64,000 bases of DNA from Streptococcus azizii (GTDB taxonomy: Bacteria > Bacillota > Bacilli > Lactobacillales > Streptococcaceae), in NCBI RefSeq assembly GCF_001984715.1, contig NZ_MSPR01000003.1, forward strand, positions 62,001 to 126,000. The letters are read 5' to 3'. The translations under genes were made by a program, and so were the position numbers. The notes below the pieces were generated by a model. That model was given only the letters and a program-made list of their open reading frames with translations, had not been told where the DNA came from and did not search any database. Each line of letters starts with the position of its first letter. Positions within the stretch are counted from its first letter, which is position 1. Below, one piece after another: positions 35,252 through 42,652 of the stretch.

Positions 35252-36289
35252 ATGAACTATACCCAATCCTTTTTAATGGCGAATATGAACGCTTTTCCAT
35301 CTGAAACCTTGCCGATTCTAAAAGAGGAACTGGATCGTTTGGATGAAGAAGCGATTACGATGTTATTGATGACGGACATCAAAAGCCCTGTCACTGCCTT
35401 GTTATTTTCTATTTTCCTTGGGGAGTTAGGAGTGGATCGCTTTTACATCGGTAATAAGGAGCTTGGTATCGCAAAGCTCGCCTTGACGATTATCGGTTAT
35501 ATAACGCTATTTATTGTGGTTGGCTTTTTCCTTTTATTCGGTGTTTATGTTTGGAAATTGATCGACTGTTTCTTCATTATGAGAGCTTGTAAGCAGGCGA
35601 ATTTTGAACGCTTGATGTGGCAGATCAATCAAGCAAAAATGTTTCAGCAAGCGCGTGCCAAATCAGCTACCGCTGCGGAGGATACGGCTGTAGATGAGGT
35701 CGTTTCAGAAGTAGTCACCACAGTCGTTACCCCAGCAGGGTCAGAGGTAGTAGATACGGCTGTAGATGAGGTCGTTTCAGAAGCAGTTACTACAGCCGTT
35801 ACCCCATTAGGGTCAGAGGTAGTAGATACGGCTGTAGATGAGGTCGTTTCAGAAGCAGTTACTACAGCCGTTACCCCATTAGGGTCAGAGGTAGTAGATA
35901 CGGCTGTAGATGAGGTCGTTTCAGAAGCAGTTACTACAGCCGTTACCCCATTAGGGTCAGAGGTAGTAGATACGGCTGTAGATGAGGTCGTTTCAGAAGC
36001 AGTTACTACAGCCGTTACCCCATTAGGGTCAGAGGTAGTAGATACGGCTGTAGACGAGGTCGTTTCAGAAGCAGTCACTACAGTCGCTGCTCCATCAGGG
36101 TCAGAGCTAGTAGATACAGCTGTAGATGAGGTCGTTTCAGAAGAAAACACCACAGTCGTTACCCCATCAGGGTCAGAAGTAGCAGATATGCTGGTGGAAG
36201 ATGTCAGTTCAGAAGATAGACCTCCAGTTGTTGAGGCTCCAGAAGTAGAAGAACTGGCAAGGAGCGACAAAGAGGAGGCAGGTGAATAG
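35252..36289 (+). CDS. TM2 domain protein with seven 24-residue tandem repeats
   Basis: 345 residues. N-terminal about 40 residues form a helical region (SETLPILKEELDRLDEE) shared with the next gene. A TM2 domain follows (about 47-115): KSPVTALLFSIFLGELGVDRFYIG, a turn, and a second helix pair ending WKLIDCFFIM. From residue 144 to 311 there are seven tandem 24-residue units of the type DTAVDEVVSEAVTTAVTPLG-SEVV; units 2-5 are identical at DNA level (72-bp period, 35753-36040). The tail is acidic with no LPXTG motif. Function unknown. Ribosome site AGGAG 9 nt before ATG. The identical copies imply recent expansion and probable length variation between strains. Confidence 0.88.
   Translation: MNYTQSFLMANMNAFPSETLPILKEELDRLDEEAITMLLMTDIKSPVTALLFSIFLGELGVDRFYIGNKELGIAKLALTIIGYITLFIVVGFFLLFGVYVWKLIDCFFIMRACKQANFERLMWQINQAKMFQQARAKSATAAEDTAVDEVVSEVVTTVVTPAGSEVVDTAVDEVVSEAVTTAVTPLGSEVVDTAVDEVVSEAVTTAVTPLGSEVVDTAVDEVVSEAVTTAVTPLGSEVVDTAVDEVVSEAVTTAVTPLGSEVVDTAVDEVVSEAVTTVAAPSGSELVDTAVDEVVSEENTTVVTPSGSEVADMLVEDVSSEDRPPVVEAPEVEELARSDKEEAGE
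35681..36184 (+). repeat. 72-bp coding tandem repeat, seven units
   Basis: Units start at 35681, 35753, 35825, 35897, 35969, 36041 and 36113, each beginning GATAC(G/A)GCTGTAGA. Units 2-5 are identical; units 1, 6 and 7 diverge mostly in the third quarter. The period keeps the reading frame, so changes in copy number alter protein length without frameshift. Confidence 0.95.
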
Positions 36290-36392
36290 TATTTTTGCCT
36301 CCACCTACCTAGTGAAAATAGGACTTTACAAATAACTGCCTTTGTATTATCATAAATAGGAAACTATTTTTTGAATGATAAAGGAGATGTGA

Positions 36393-36749
36393 ATGTCAGT
36401 ATTTTCAGATTCTTATATTGCTGCGAATGCTAGTAATTTTCCAGCGGAAGCTATTCCCATGTTGCGTCAACAGTTGGACGCGTTAGATGAATCTCAAACG
36501 GCTTATATATTGTCAACAGAGCTTAAAAGTCCAACGACGGCCTTGATTTTTTCAATCTTACTCGGTGGCCTAGGTGCAGACCGTTTCTATATCGGTCAGA
36601 TCGGAATCGGTGTGGCGAAATTGCTCCTGTCATGGTTGACACTAGGTATTTGGCAGTTGATTGACTGGTTCCTCATCATGGGAGCCACTAGACGTGCTAA
36701 TCTTGAGAAAATCAATATAGCTATAGTAGCAGCCTCTTACAGTCGTTAA
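36393..36749 (+). CDS. TM2 domain-containing protein, short paralogue
   Basis: 118 residues. It aligns over its whole length with the N-terminal 120 residues of the preceding gene: SYIAANASNFPAEAIPMLR versus the matching helical start, then KSPTTALIFSILLGGLGADR and the second TM2 helix IWQLIDWFLIMG. It lacks the tandem repeats. TM2 proteins have two helices linked by a short turn with a conserved DRFY motif; their role in Firmicutes is unknown. Good ribosome site AAAGGAG; own promoter cannot be excluded in the 100-bp gap. Looks like a tandem duplicate. Confidence 0.9.
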   Translation: MSVFSDSYIAANASNFPAEAIPMLRQQLDALDESQTAYILSTELKSPTTALIFSILLGGLGADRFYIGQIGIGVAKLLLSWLTLGIWQLIDWFLIMGATRRANLEKINIAIVAASYSR

Positions 36750-36924
36750 TACAGTATGGATAGGGTGGAACAACAGATTCCTCCCTCTTTTTGTTTGCTG
36801 CCGCCTATGTCCACAACCCCTGTAAACAATCTGTAATAAGAGAGCCGATTTGTCATCAAGGTGTAACGTTTTCAATGCTATTTTTTGATATAATAGTACA
36901 ATGCTTGTAAAGGAGGAAAGGTAG

Positions 36925-37419
36925 ATGCAGTCACGAAAGATGACCATGCTGTTATTTGGAGTTTATCTCGTATGTCTAACCTGGATTATTTTATTTAAAT
37001 TAGATGTATTTTCAACCCTCCAAATAGCACAATATTCTCCCATTCATAGCATCAATTTGATTCCCTTTGCAGGAACAGCGGTCTACAATGGAGTATTGGA
37101 TTACCGAGAGGTTGGCTTGAATATTCTTTGTTTCATTCCTTTCGGGATGTATATGGAAATGCTGAATAAACATGCGACATGGGGAAAAAATCTGGCAGTG
37201 ATGGTATTGGTCAGTCTGAGCTATGAGCTTGTGCAGTATGCTCTGGGTATCGGCGTTGCAGATCTGACCGATTTACTTGCCAACAGCTTCGGAGGGGCAA
37301 TCGGTATCAATATCATGTATGTATTGACCAGTATCTGGCATGAAAAGGCCTATGCACGGGTCAATCAACTAGCCTTGATAGGCACTACGATAGTAGCTGG
37401 GCTACTCTTCCTCATTTAG
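36925..37419 (+). CDS. VanZ family membrane protein
   Basis: 164 residues, four to five hydrophobic helices. VanZ-like core: INLIPFAGTAVYNG (about 43-56), LNILCFIPFGMYME (about 68-81) and LTDLLANSFGGAIG (about 116-129), where the N-x-x-x-FxPFG and D-x-x-x-N-x-x-G patterns are the family signature. VanZ of enterococci gives low-level teicoplanin resistance, but most streptococcal members are chromosomal and of unknown function. A TTTGATATAAT extended -10 lies at about 36885-36895, with AAAGGAGGAAAG before the ATG. Confidence 0.87.
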   Translation: MQSRKMTMLLFGVYLVCLTWIILFKLDVFSTLQIAQYSPIHSINLIPFAGTAVYNGVLDYREVGLNILCFIPFGMYMEMLNKHATWGKNLAVMVLVSLSYELVQYALGIGVADLTDLLANSFGGAIGINIMYVLTSIWHEKAYARVNQLALIGTTIVAGLLFLI

Positions 37420-37422
37420 ATT

Positions 37423-37450
37423 TTGCAAAGTGTATCATTTTTGTTACAAT
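37423..37450 (+). promoter_or_regulatory. queG promoter overlapping the longer start codon
   Basis: TTGCAA (37423-37428), 16-bp spacer, TACAAT (37445-37450). The -10 overlaps the upstream ATG (37449), so translation most likely begins at ATG 37458, 7 nt after the -10. Confidence 0.65.
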
Positions 37451-37457
37451 GAAAGAA

Positions 37458-38573
37458 ATGAATCTAAAAGAACAAATTATTGCCTTGTCAAAGGAGATGG
37501 GGATTTCAAAAATCGGTTTTACAACAGCAGATGATTTTACTTATTTGGAAAAATCCTTGCGGGCAGCAGCCGAAGAAGGTCGAACATCAGGCTTTGAACA
37601 CAAGGATATTGAAGAGCGTATAAAGCCGAGGTTGAGCCTTGCTTCTGCTAAGACGATTATCTCCATTGCAGTGGCTTATCCACGCAGACTACCAGAGAAA
37701 CCGCAGAAAACTCAGTATAAACGTGGGAAGATAACCCCTAACTCTTGGGGATTGGATTACCATTACATCCTACAGGATAAATTGGAACGCCTGGCGCGTG
37801 GAATTGAGGAGTTGACGGTAGACTTTGAATATAAAGGGATGGTCGATACAGGTGCTTTGGTGGATACAGCAGTCGCCAAGCGGGCAGGAATTGGCTTCAT
37901 CGGCAAAAATGGTCTAGTGATTTCCAAAGAATTTGGCTCCTACATGTTTTTGGGAGAATTGATTACGAACTTGGAAATAGAACCCGATCAGCCAGTTGAT
38001 TATGACTGTGGTGACTGCAATCGTTGCATCACAGCTTGTCCGACTTCTTGTTTACTTGGCGATGGCACCATGAATGCGAGGAGGTGTCTATCGTTTCAGA
38101 CTCAGGATAAGGGCATGATGGATCTCGAGTTCCGTAGGAAAATTAAGACGGTCATCTATGGGTGTGATATCTGTCAAATTTGTTGTCCTTACAATAAGGG
38201 AATCGATAGTCCACCAGTTGTAGCGATTGATCCAGATTTGGCAGAGCCTGAACTGATTCCATTCTTGGAGCTGTCAAATGGACAATTTAAGGAAAAATTT
38301 GGTATGATTGCAGGCAGCTGGCGCGGGAAAAACATTCTCCAAAGAAATGCCATCATCGCCTTGGCCAACGCCCATGATCGTTCAAGTATTCCCAAGCTCT
38401 TGGAAATTATCGATAAGAGGCAAAATCCTATCCACATGGCGACGGCTATCTGGGCTCTTAGCCAGCTTGTCCGACATCCCAATGAGGAGTTGATTGCCTT
38501 TATCGAAAATGTAAGGAGCGATCATCCAGAAGTGATGGAGGAGCGGGCGGCCTTCCTATCATTCGCCAAATAG
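37458..38573 (+). CDS. queG: Epoxyqueuosine reductase
   Basis: 371 residues from ATG 37458; an in-frame ATG at 37449 would add three residues but lies in the -10 box. The catalytic region has the conserved Asp of VDTGALVDTAVAKRAGIGFIG (split here around VDTGALVDT, about 133-141). Two 4Fe-4S clusters: CGDCNRCITACP (about 179-190) and CDICQICCPYN (about 236-246). C-terminal HEAT-like helices follow (GRNAI-type RNAIIALANA). The enzyme uses cobalamin to convert epoxyqueuosine to queuosine in tRNA, so the organism needs B12 or salvages it. Confidence 0.95.
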   Translation: MNLKEQIIALSKEMGISKIGFTTADDFTYLEKSLRAAAEEGRTSGFEHKDIEERIKPRLSLASAKTIISIAVAYPRRLPEKPQKTQYKRGKITPNSWGLDYHYILQDKLERLARGIEELTVDFEYKGMVDTGALVDTAVAKRAGIGFIGKNGLVISKEFGSYMFLGELITNLEIEPDQPVDYDCGDCNRCITACPTSCLLGDGTMNARRCLSFQTQDKGMMDLEFRRKIKTVIYGCDICQICCPYNKGIDSPPVVAIDPDLAEPELIPFLELSNGQFKEKFGMIAGSWRGKNILQRNAIIALANAHDRSSIPKLLEIIDKRQNPIHMATAIWALSQLVRHPNEELIAFIENVRSDHPEVMEERAAFLSFAK

Positions 38574-38618
38574 CCCTAGATATGGTATAATAACAAGAAT
38601 ACAAAAAATGAGGTACTT

Positions 38619-39714
38619 ATGGATATAGCAGAAATTCGACAAAAGATAGAAGAGCTAGAGGTCAAATTAAACTCATTTAGGAGGTCTCTTTGACCTAGAA
38701 AGTTTGGAAGAAGATATCGCTATCTTGGAAAACAAGATGACCGAGCCAGACTTTTGGAATGATAATTTGGCAGCTCAGAAAACATCTCAGGAGTTAAATG
38801 AATTAAAAGCAACCTACCAGAATTTTCACCAGATGGTGGACTTACTCGATGAAGTAACGATTTTGATGGAATTTCTAGTAGAAGACGAATCTGTCAAAGA
38901 GGAATTGGAAGAACAGTTGCTGGAGTTGGACAAGTTGATGACCAGCTATGAATTAACCCTCCTCTTATCAGAGCCGTATGATAGTAATAATGCCATCTTG
39001 GAAATTCATCCAGGATCAGGTGGAACAGAGGCTCAGGATTGGGGTGAGATGTTGTTGCGCATGTATACCCGTTTTGGCAATGCCAAGGGATTCAAGGTGG
39101 AAACGCTAGACTATCAGGCTGGAGATGAAGCAGGGATTAAGTCTGTTACACTGAGCTTTGTAGGTCCTAATGCCTACGGTTTACTCAAGTCGGAAATGGG
39201 CGTACATCGTTTGGTGCGTATTTCGCCGTTTGATTCAGCCAAACGTCGACACACCTCCTTTACCTCAGTTGAAGTCATGCCAGAATTGGATGATACCATC
39301 GAAATTGAGATTCGGGATGATGATATCAAAATGGATACTTTCCGTAGTGGCGGTGCAGGTGGACAGAATGTCAATAAGGTGTCAACAGGGGTTCGTTTGA
39401 CCCATATTCCGACAGGAATCGTGACCCAATCAACCGTTGATCGAACCCAGTATGGGAATAGGGATCGGGCCTTAAAATTGCTACAAGCCAAGCTCTACCA
39501 ATTAGAGCAAGAAAAGAAGGCAGCAGAGGTTGATTCGCTCAAAGGAGATAAGAAGGAGATTACATGGGGTAGTCAGATTCGCTCCTACGTTTTTACCCCC
39601 TATACCATGGTGAAGGACCATCGCACAGGCTATGAGGTCGCACAGGTGGACAAGGTCATGGATGGGGATATTGAAGGATTTATCGATGCCTATCTCAAAT
39701 GGCGGATTAGCTAA
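38619..39714 (+). CDS. prfB: Peptide chain release factor 2 with programmed +1 frameshift
   Basis: The gene starts at ATG 38619 (GAGGT ribosome site) and reads 24 codons to an in-frame TGA at 38691-38693. The slip site is classic: AGGAGG (38679-38684), TCT, CTT, TGA-C; after a +1 shift at CTT the frame continues from 38692 to 39714, giving 364 residues, the normal RF2 length. Catalytic GGQ in [10 protein letters not shown] (about 243-252) and the SPF-type anticodon mimic (RISPFDS, about 202-208) are intact. RF2 terminates at UGA/UAA and autoregulates through this shift. ftsE follows 36 bp downstream. Confidence 0.97.
38679..38694 (+). promoter_or_regulatory. RF2 programmed frameshift signal
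   Basis: AGGAGG-TCT-CTT-TGA-C. An internal Shine-Dalgarno three bases before the CUU slip codon, followed by UGA-C, matches the bacterial prfB site. Confidence 0.97.
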
Positions 39715-39750
39715 AATAAAAAGAAAGGACTGTCCGAGACAGAATACCTT

Positions 39751-40443
39751 ATGGGAATTATTGAAATGAAAGACGTTTCCAAGAAATACGGAAACGGAAC
39801 AACTGCACTGAGAGGTGTGTCTGTAACTGTTGAGTCAGGAGAATTTGCCTATATTGTAGGACCTTCTGGAGCTGGGAAATCAACCTTTATCAAACTCTTA
39901 TATCGTGAAGAAAAATTAGACAAGGGGTCGCTCAAGGTTGGGGCTTTTGACCTTGGAAAAATCAAGAAGAGGGATGTTCCTCTCCTTCGCCGTAGCGTAG
40001 GTGTCGTTTTCCAAGACTACAAATTGCTTCCGAAAAAAACGGTCTTTGAAAACATTGCCTATGCCATGGAGGTTATTGGTGAAAAACCACGGACGATTAA
40101 AAAACGTGTCATGGAAGTTTTGGATCTGGTTGGTTTAAAGCATAAGATTCGTTCATTTCCCAATGAATTGTCTGGTGGTGAGCAGCAACGGATTGCGATT
40201 GCGCGTGCCATTGCCAACAATCCTAAAGTCTTGATTGCCGATGAGCCAACAGGGAATTTAGACCCTGAAAACTCGTGGGAAATCATGAATCTTTTGGAGC
40301 GGATCAACCTCCAAGGAACTACGATTTTAATGGCGACCCACAATAGCCAAATCGTAAATACACTTCGCCATCGCGTTATCGCAATTGAAGACGGTCGAGT
40401 GGTACGTGATGAAGTAGAAGGAGAGTACGGATACGATGATTAG
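39751..40443 (+). CDS. ftsE: Cell division ATP-binding protein FtsE
   Basis: 230 residues. Walker A GPSGAGKST (about 36-44), signature LSGGEQQR (about 139-146), Walker B VLIADEPTGNLDP (about 159-171) and H-loop ATHN. Start GIIEMKDV matches pneumococcal FtsE (IIEMRDV). The upstream ribosome site AAAGGA is rather far (about 20 nt), so translation could depend partly on readthrough from prfB. With FtsX it forms a complex that, in streptococci, activates the peptidoglycan hydrolase PcsB at the septum. Confidence 0.96.
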   Translation: MGIIEMKDVSKKYGNGTTALRGVSVTVESGEFAYIVGPSGAGKSTFIKLLYREEKLDKGSLKVGAFDLGKIKKRDVPLLRRSVGVVFQDYKLLPKKTVFENIAYAMEVIGEKPRTIKKRVMEVLDLVGLKHKIRSFPNELSGGEQQRIAIARAIANNPKVLIADEPTGNLDPENSWEIMNLLERINLQGTTILMATHNSQIVNTLRHRVIAIEDGRVVRDEVEGEYGYDD

Positions 40444-41365
40444 ACGATTTTTTAGACATTTTATTGAGTCTTTGAAGAGTCTCAAACGAAATGGCTGGAT
40501 GACGATTGCTGCTATCTCATCAGTGGCAATCACCTTGACCTTGGTTGGCGTGTTTGCTTCGGTTATTTTAAATGCAACTAAGTTGACAGCCGATTTGACC
40601 AATAATGTTCGCATCAATGTCTACTTGCGTGCGAATTCGACAGATAATGCCCAAACCATTGTCAACGATCAGGGACAGACAGTTGAAAATCCTGACTATC
40701 AGTCCATCTATAAACAAATTCTTGCCTTGAACAATGTTAAGAGTGTTGATTATTCAAGTAAGGAAGAGCAGCTGGAACAGTTGACCGCAACCCTAGGTGA
40801 AACCTGGAATCTCTTTAAGGGAGATGCCAACCCACTTTATGATGCCTATATTATTGAGACGACAGAACCTCAGTATGTCAAGTCTGTAGGTGCAGAAATT
40901 GCTAAAATTGATGGTGTAACAGAAGTTCGTGATGGTGAAGTTGAAACCGAACGAATTTTCAAGCTGAATAATGTGGTCAAGACCTGGGGATTTGCAGCGA
41001 CAGGACTCTTACTCTTTACAGCGGTCTTTCTCATTTCCAATACTATTCGGATTACCATTATTTCACGTAGCCGTGAGATTCAAATTATGCGCTTGGTCGG
41101 GGCAAAAAATGGCTACATTCGTGGACCATTCTTGCTTGAAGGAGCTTGGGTTGGCTTGCTCGGGGCGATTGTGCCGTCTGCCCTAGTCTATTTTGCCTAC
41201 CAGATGCTCTATACCTCTGTCAATGCTTCTTTAGCATCACAGAACCTTTCCTTGATTAGTATTACTGTCTTTGTCCCAGCCATGATTGCCACCCTCTTTC
41301 TCGTGGGAATTGTGATTGGTGCGATGGGATCTGTGATTTCTATGAGACGCTTCTTGAAGATTTAA
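40436..41365 (+). CDS. ftsX: Cell division protein FtsX
   Basis: 309 residues. One helix at about 22-45, an extracellular loop of about 120 residues (about 50-175) that in pneumococcus contacts PcsB, then three FtsX helices (about 182-305) with ISNTIRITIISRSREIQIMR (about 200-219), the typical segment entering the cytoplasm. Overlaps ftsE by 8 bp. Mechanotransmission-type permease; does not transport but transmits ATPase motion to the wall hydrolase. Confidence 0.96.
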   Translation: MIRRFFRHFIESLKSLKRNGWMTIAAISSVAITLTLVGVFASVILNATKLTADLTNNVRINVYLRANSTDNAQTIVNDQGQTVENPDYQSIYKQILALNNVKSVDYSSKEEQLEQLTATLGETWNLFKGDANPLYDAYIIETTEPQYVKSVGAEIAKIDGVTEVRDGEVETERIFKLNNVVKTWGFAATGLLLFTAVFLISNTIRITIISRSREIQIMRLVGAKNGYIRGPFLLEGAWVGLLGAIVPSALVYFAYQMLYTSVNASLASQNLSLISITVFVPAMIATLFLVGIVIGAMGSVISMRRFLKI

Positions 41366-41394
41366 CGAAACGACTACCCAAAGAGTGGGATATA

Positions 41395-41780
41395 ATACTC
41401 AATAAAAATCAAAAGTAGACTAGCTTTCACAATTAAGAATTGTGAAAGGTTGGAAATGAGATTAGCACCGCTAATTTCCTTATAATCGAAGGCGAAGGTA
41501 GTTGAAATAGTTGATAACTATTTCAAAGGAACAGGCTGAAAACCTCCACTGGAGCTTTTCACTCGTCAAGATACGAGGACGTAAAACAACTCCTAGACAA
41601 AATAGGAAATACGACGAAGAAGTAAAGGACGTTTGCTAAGGCAAACCCCTATTTCCCGCCTTCAAAGGTATACTATACCTTTGAAGCTAGGAGTATTTAT
41701 CTTTTTGTCAGCGAGTTGTAGTCCGAGTTCAATTCACCGAGACGAGTTGACAACGTATCCTTTTGATTTTTAAAGAGTAT
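41395..41780. repeat. 386-bp mosaic element with inverted ends (copy B)
   Basis: Left end ATACTCAATAAAAATCAAA, right end TTTTGATTTTTAAAGAGTAT, with TA at both outer edges. The left 100 bp are the reverse complement of the right end of the copy at 25429-25816; the right end GACAACGTATCCTTTTGATT matches that copy's left end. The middle differs: it holds 'AACAACTCCTAGAC' and 'GAGTTGTAGTCCGAGTTC' modules (also near 1920 and 4690) and an internal palindrome CAAAGGTATACTATACCTTTG (around 41672-41692). Confidence 0.75.
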
Positions 41781-41841
41781 AAAAAAAGATTTTATGGGGA
41801 ATAGGAAGTGCTACCTGCCCTCTCCCTGAGAAAATAGATTC

Positions 41842-41880
41842 AAAAACCGAACGAAGATTTACAATCTTTGTTCGGTTTTT
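41842..41880. terminator. Bidirectional terminator after the metallo-hydrolase gene
   Basis: AAAAACCGAAC.AAGATT pairs with AATCTT.GTTCGGTTTTT around a 3-nt loop, so there are Ts on both strands. It ends 4 nt before the stop of the minus-strand gene at 41885. Confidence 0.9.
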
Positions 41881-41884
41881 GATG

Positions 41885-42523
41885 TTAACTTTTTAAAAAT
41901 GGATTAAAGACCTTTTCATGGGAAATGGTCGTTGCCTGTCCATGGCCAGGATAGACCTGATAATGGCCAGGTAAAGCAAAGAGTTTGGTCTTGATTCCTG
42001 CTAGTAGGTCGTCAAGGTTACTGGTTGGCAAATCGGTACGTCCGACTGATTCTCTGAACAGAGCATCTCCTGTAAGGACGAGTTCCTGATTTGGAAAGAC
42101 AAAGGAAACCCCACCGATAGAATGTCCGGGTGTTTCAAGGACAGAAAAGTGAAATCCGTCCAAATCATAGTCTTTTTCATATTGGAAGGTGTGTTCAGCC
42201 GGTCGGCAGACAAGATTGTCCAGATCGTCGTGACGTGCAAGGCCAGAAAGGTTCATTTTAGGGGTATAGAGCCAGCTAGCCTCACTGGCCGCCACATAGA
42301 CAGGGGGTGCTCCAAAGTGTTCTCGCACTAGGTCCAAACTCATGATATGGTCGTAGTGGGTATGGGTCAAGAGGATAGCAGAGATGGGTTTGTTCAGTTT
42401 TTTAATCGTCAGTCGAATGGCCTCCCAGTCACTACCTGGATCGATGACAAGGAGATGGGAATCGTTTTCCAGATAATAGGTGTTTTCATAGGCGATAGGG
42501 TTAAGGGTTTTGTGTAGTTTCAT
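41885..42523 (-). CDS. Metallo-beta-lactamase fold hydrolase (glyoxalase II-like)
   Basis: 212 residues from ATG 42523, selected for the ribosome site GAGGAGAAAC 5-14 nt upstream (frame is open eight codons further). Metal-binding motifs: LTHTHYDH (about 58-65), the later GHS (TPGHSIGG, about 132-139), D in LTGDALF (about 153-159) and final GHG (YPGHGQAT, about 194-201). Belongs to the YcbL/YqgX group of thioesterase-like hydrolases; exact substrate (for example S-lactoylglutathione) is not determined. Presence of gor in the window makes a glutathione link conceivable. Confidence 0.92.
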   Translation of the reverse strand: MKLHKTLNPIAYENTYYLENDSHLLVIDPGSDWEAIRLTIKKLNKPISAILLTHTHYDHIMSLDLVREHFGAPPVYVAASEASWLYTPKMNLSGLARHDDLDNLVCRPAEHTFQYEKDYDLDGFHFSVLETPGHSIGGVSFVFPNQELVLTGDALFRESVGRTDLPTSNLDDLLAGIKTKLFALPGHYQVYPGHGQATTISHEKVFNPFLKS

Positions 42524-42634
42524 CAAGTTTCTCCTCTGTCTATTCAATCTCCTTCTAGTCTAGCAAAAAATGAGGTATTTGTCTGTTTTTTCTTTTCGGG
42601 AATGCTGGCAGGCTGACAGATTTTTAAGGAAATA

Positions 42635-42652
42635 TGGTATAATTTTACTGTT
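42635..42652 (+). promoter_or_regulatory. Extended -10 promoter of dinG, near-leaderless
   Basis: TGGTATAAT (42635-42643) lies 9 nt before ATG 42653, with no Shine-Dalgarno between. Confidence 0.65.

Noticed and set aside
35644-36270. 208-codon open frame antisense to the TM2 repeat gene
   Set aside because: It exists because a 72-bp in-frame repeat lacking stops on the opposite strand is copied seven times; it has no ribosome site and its composition is the mirror of the sense repeats.
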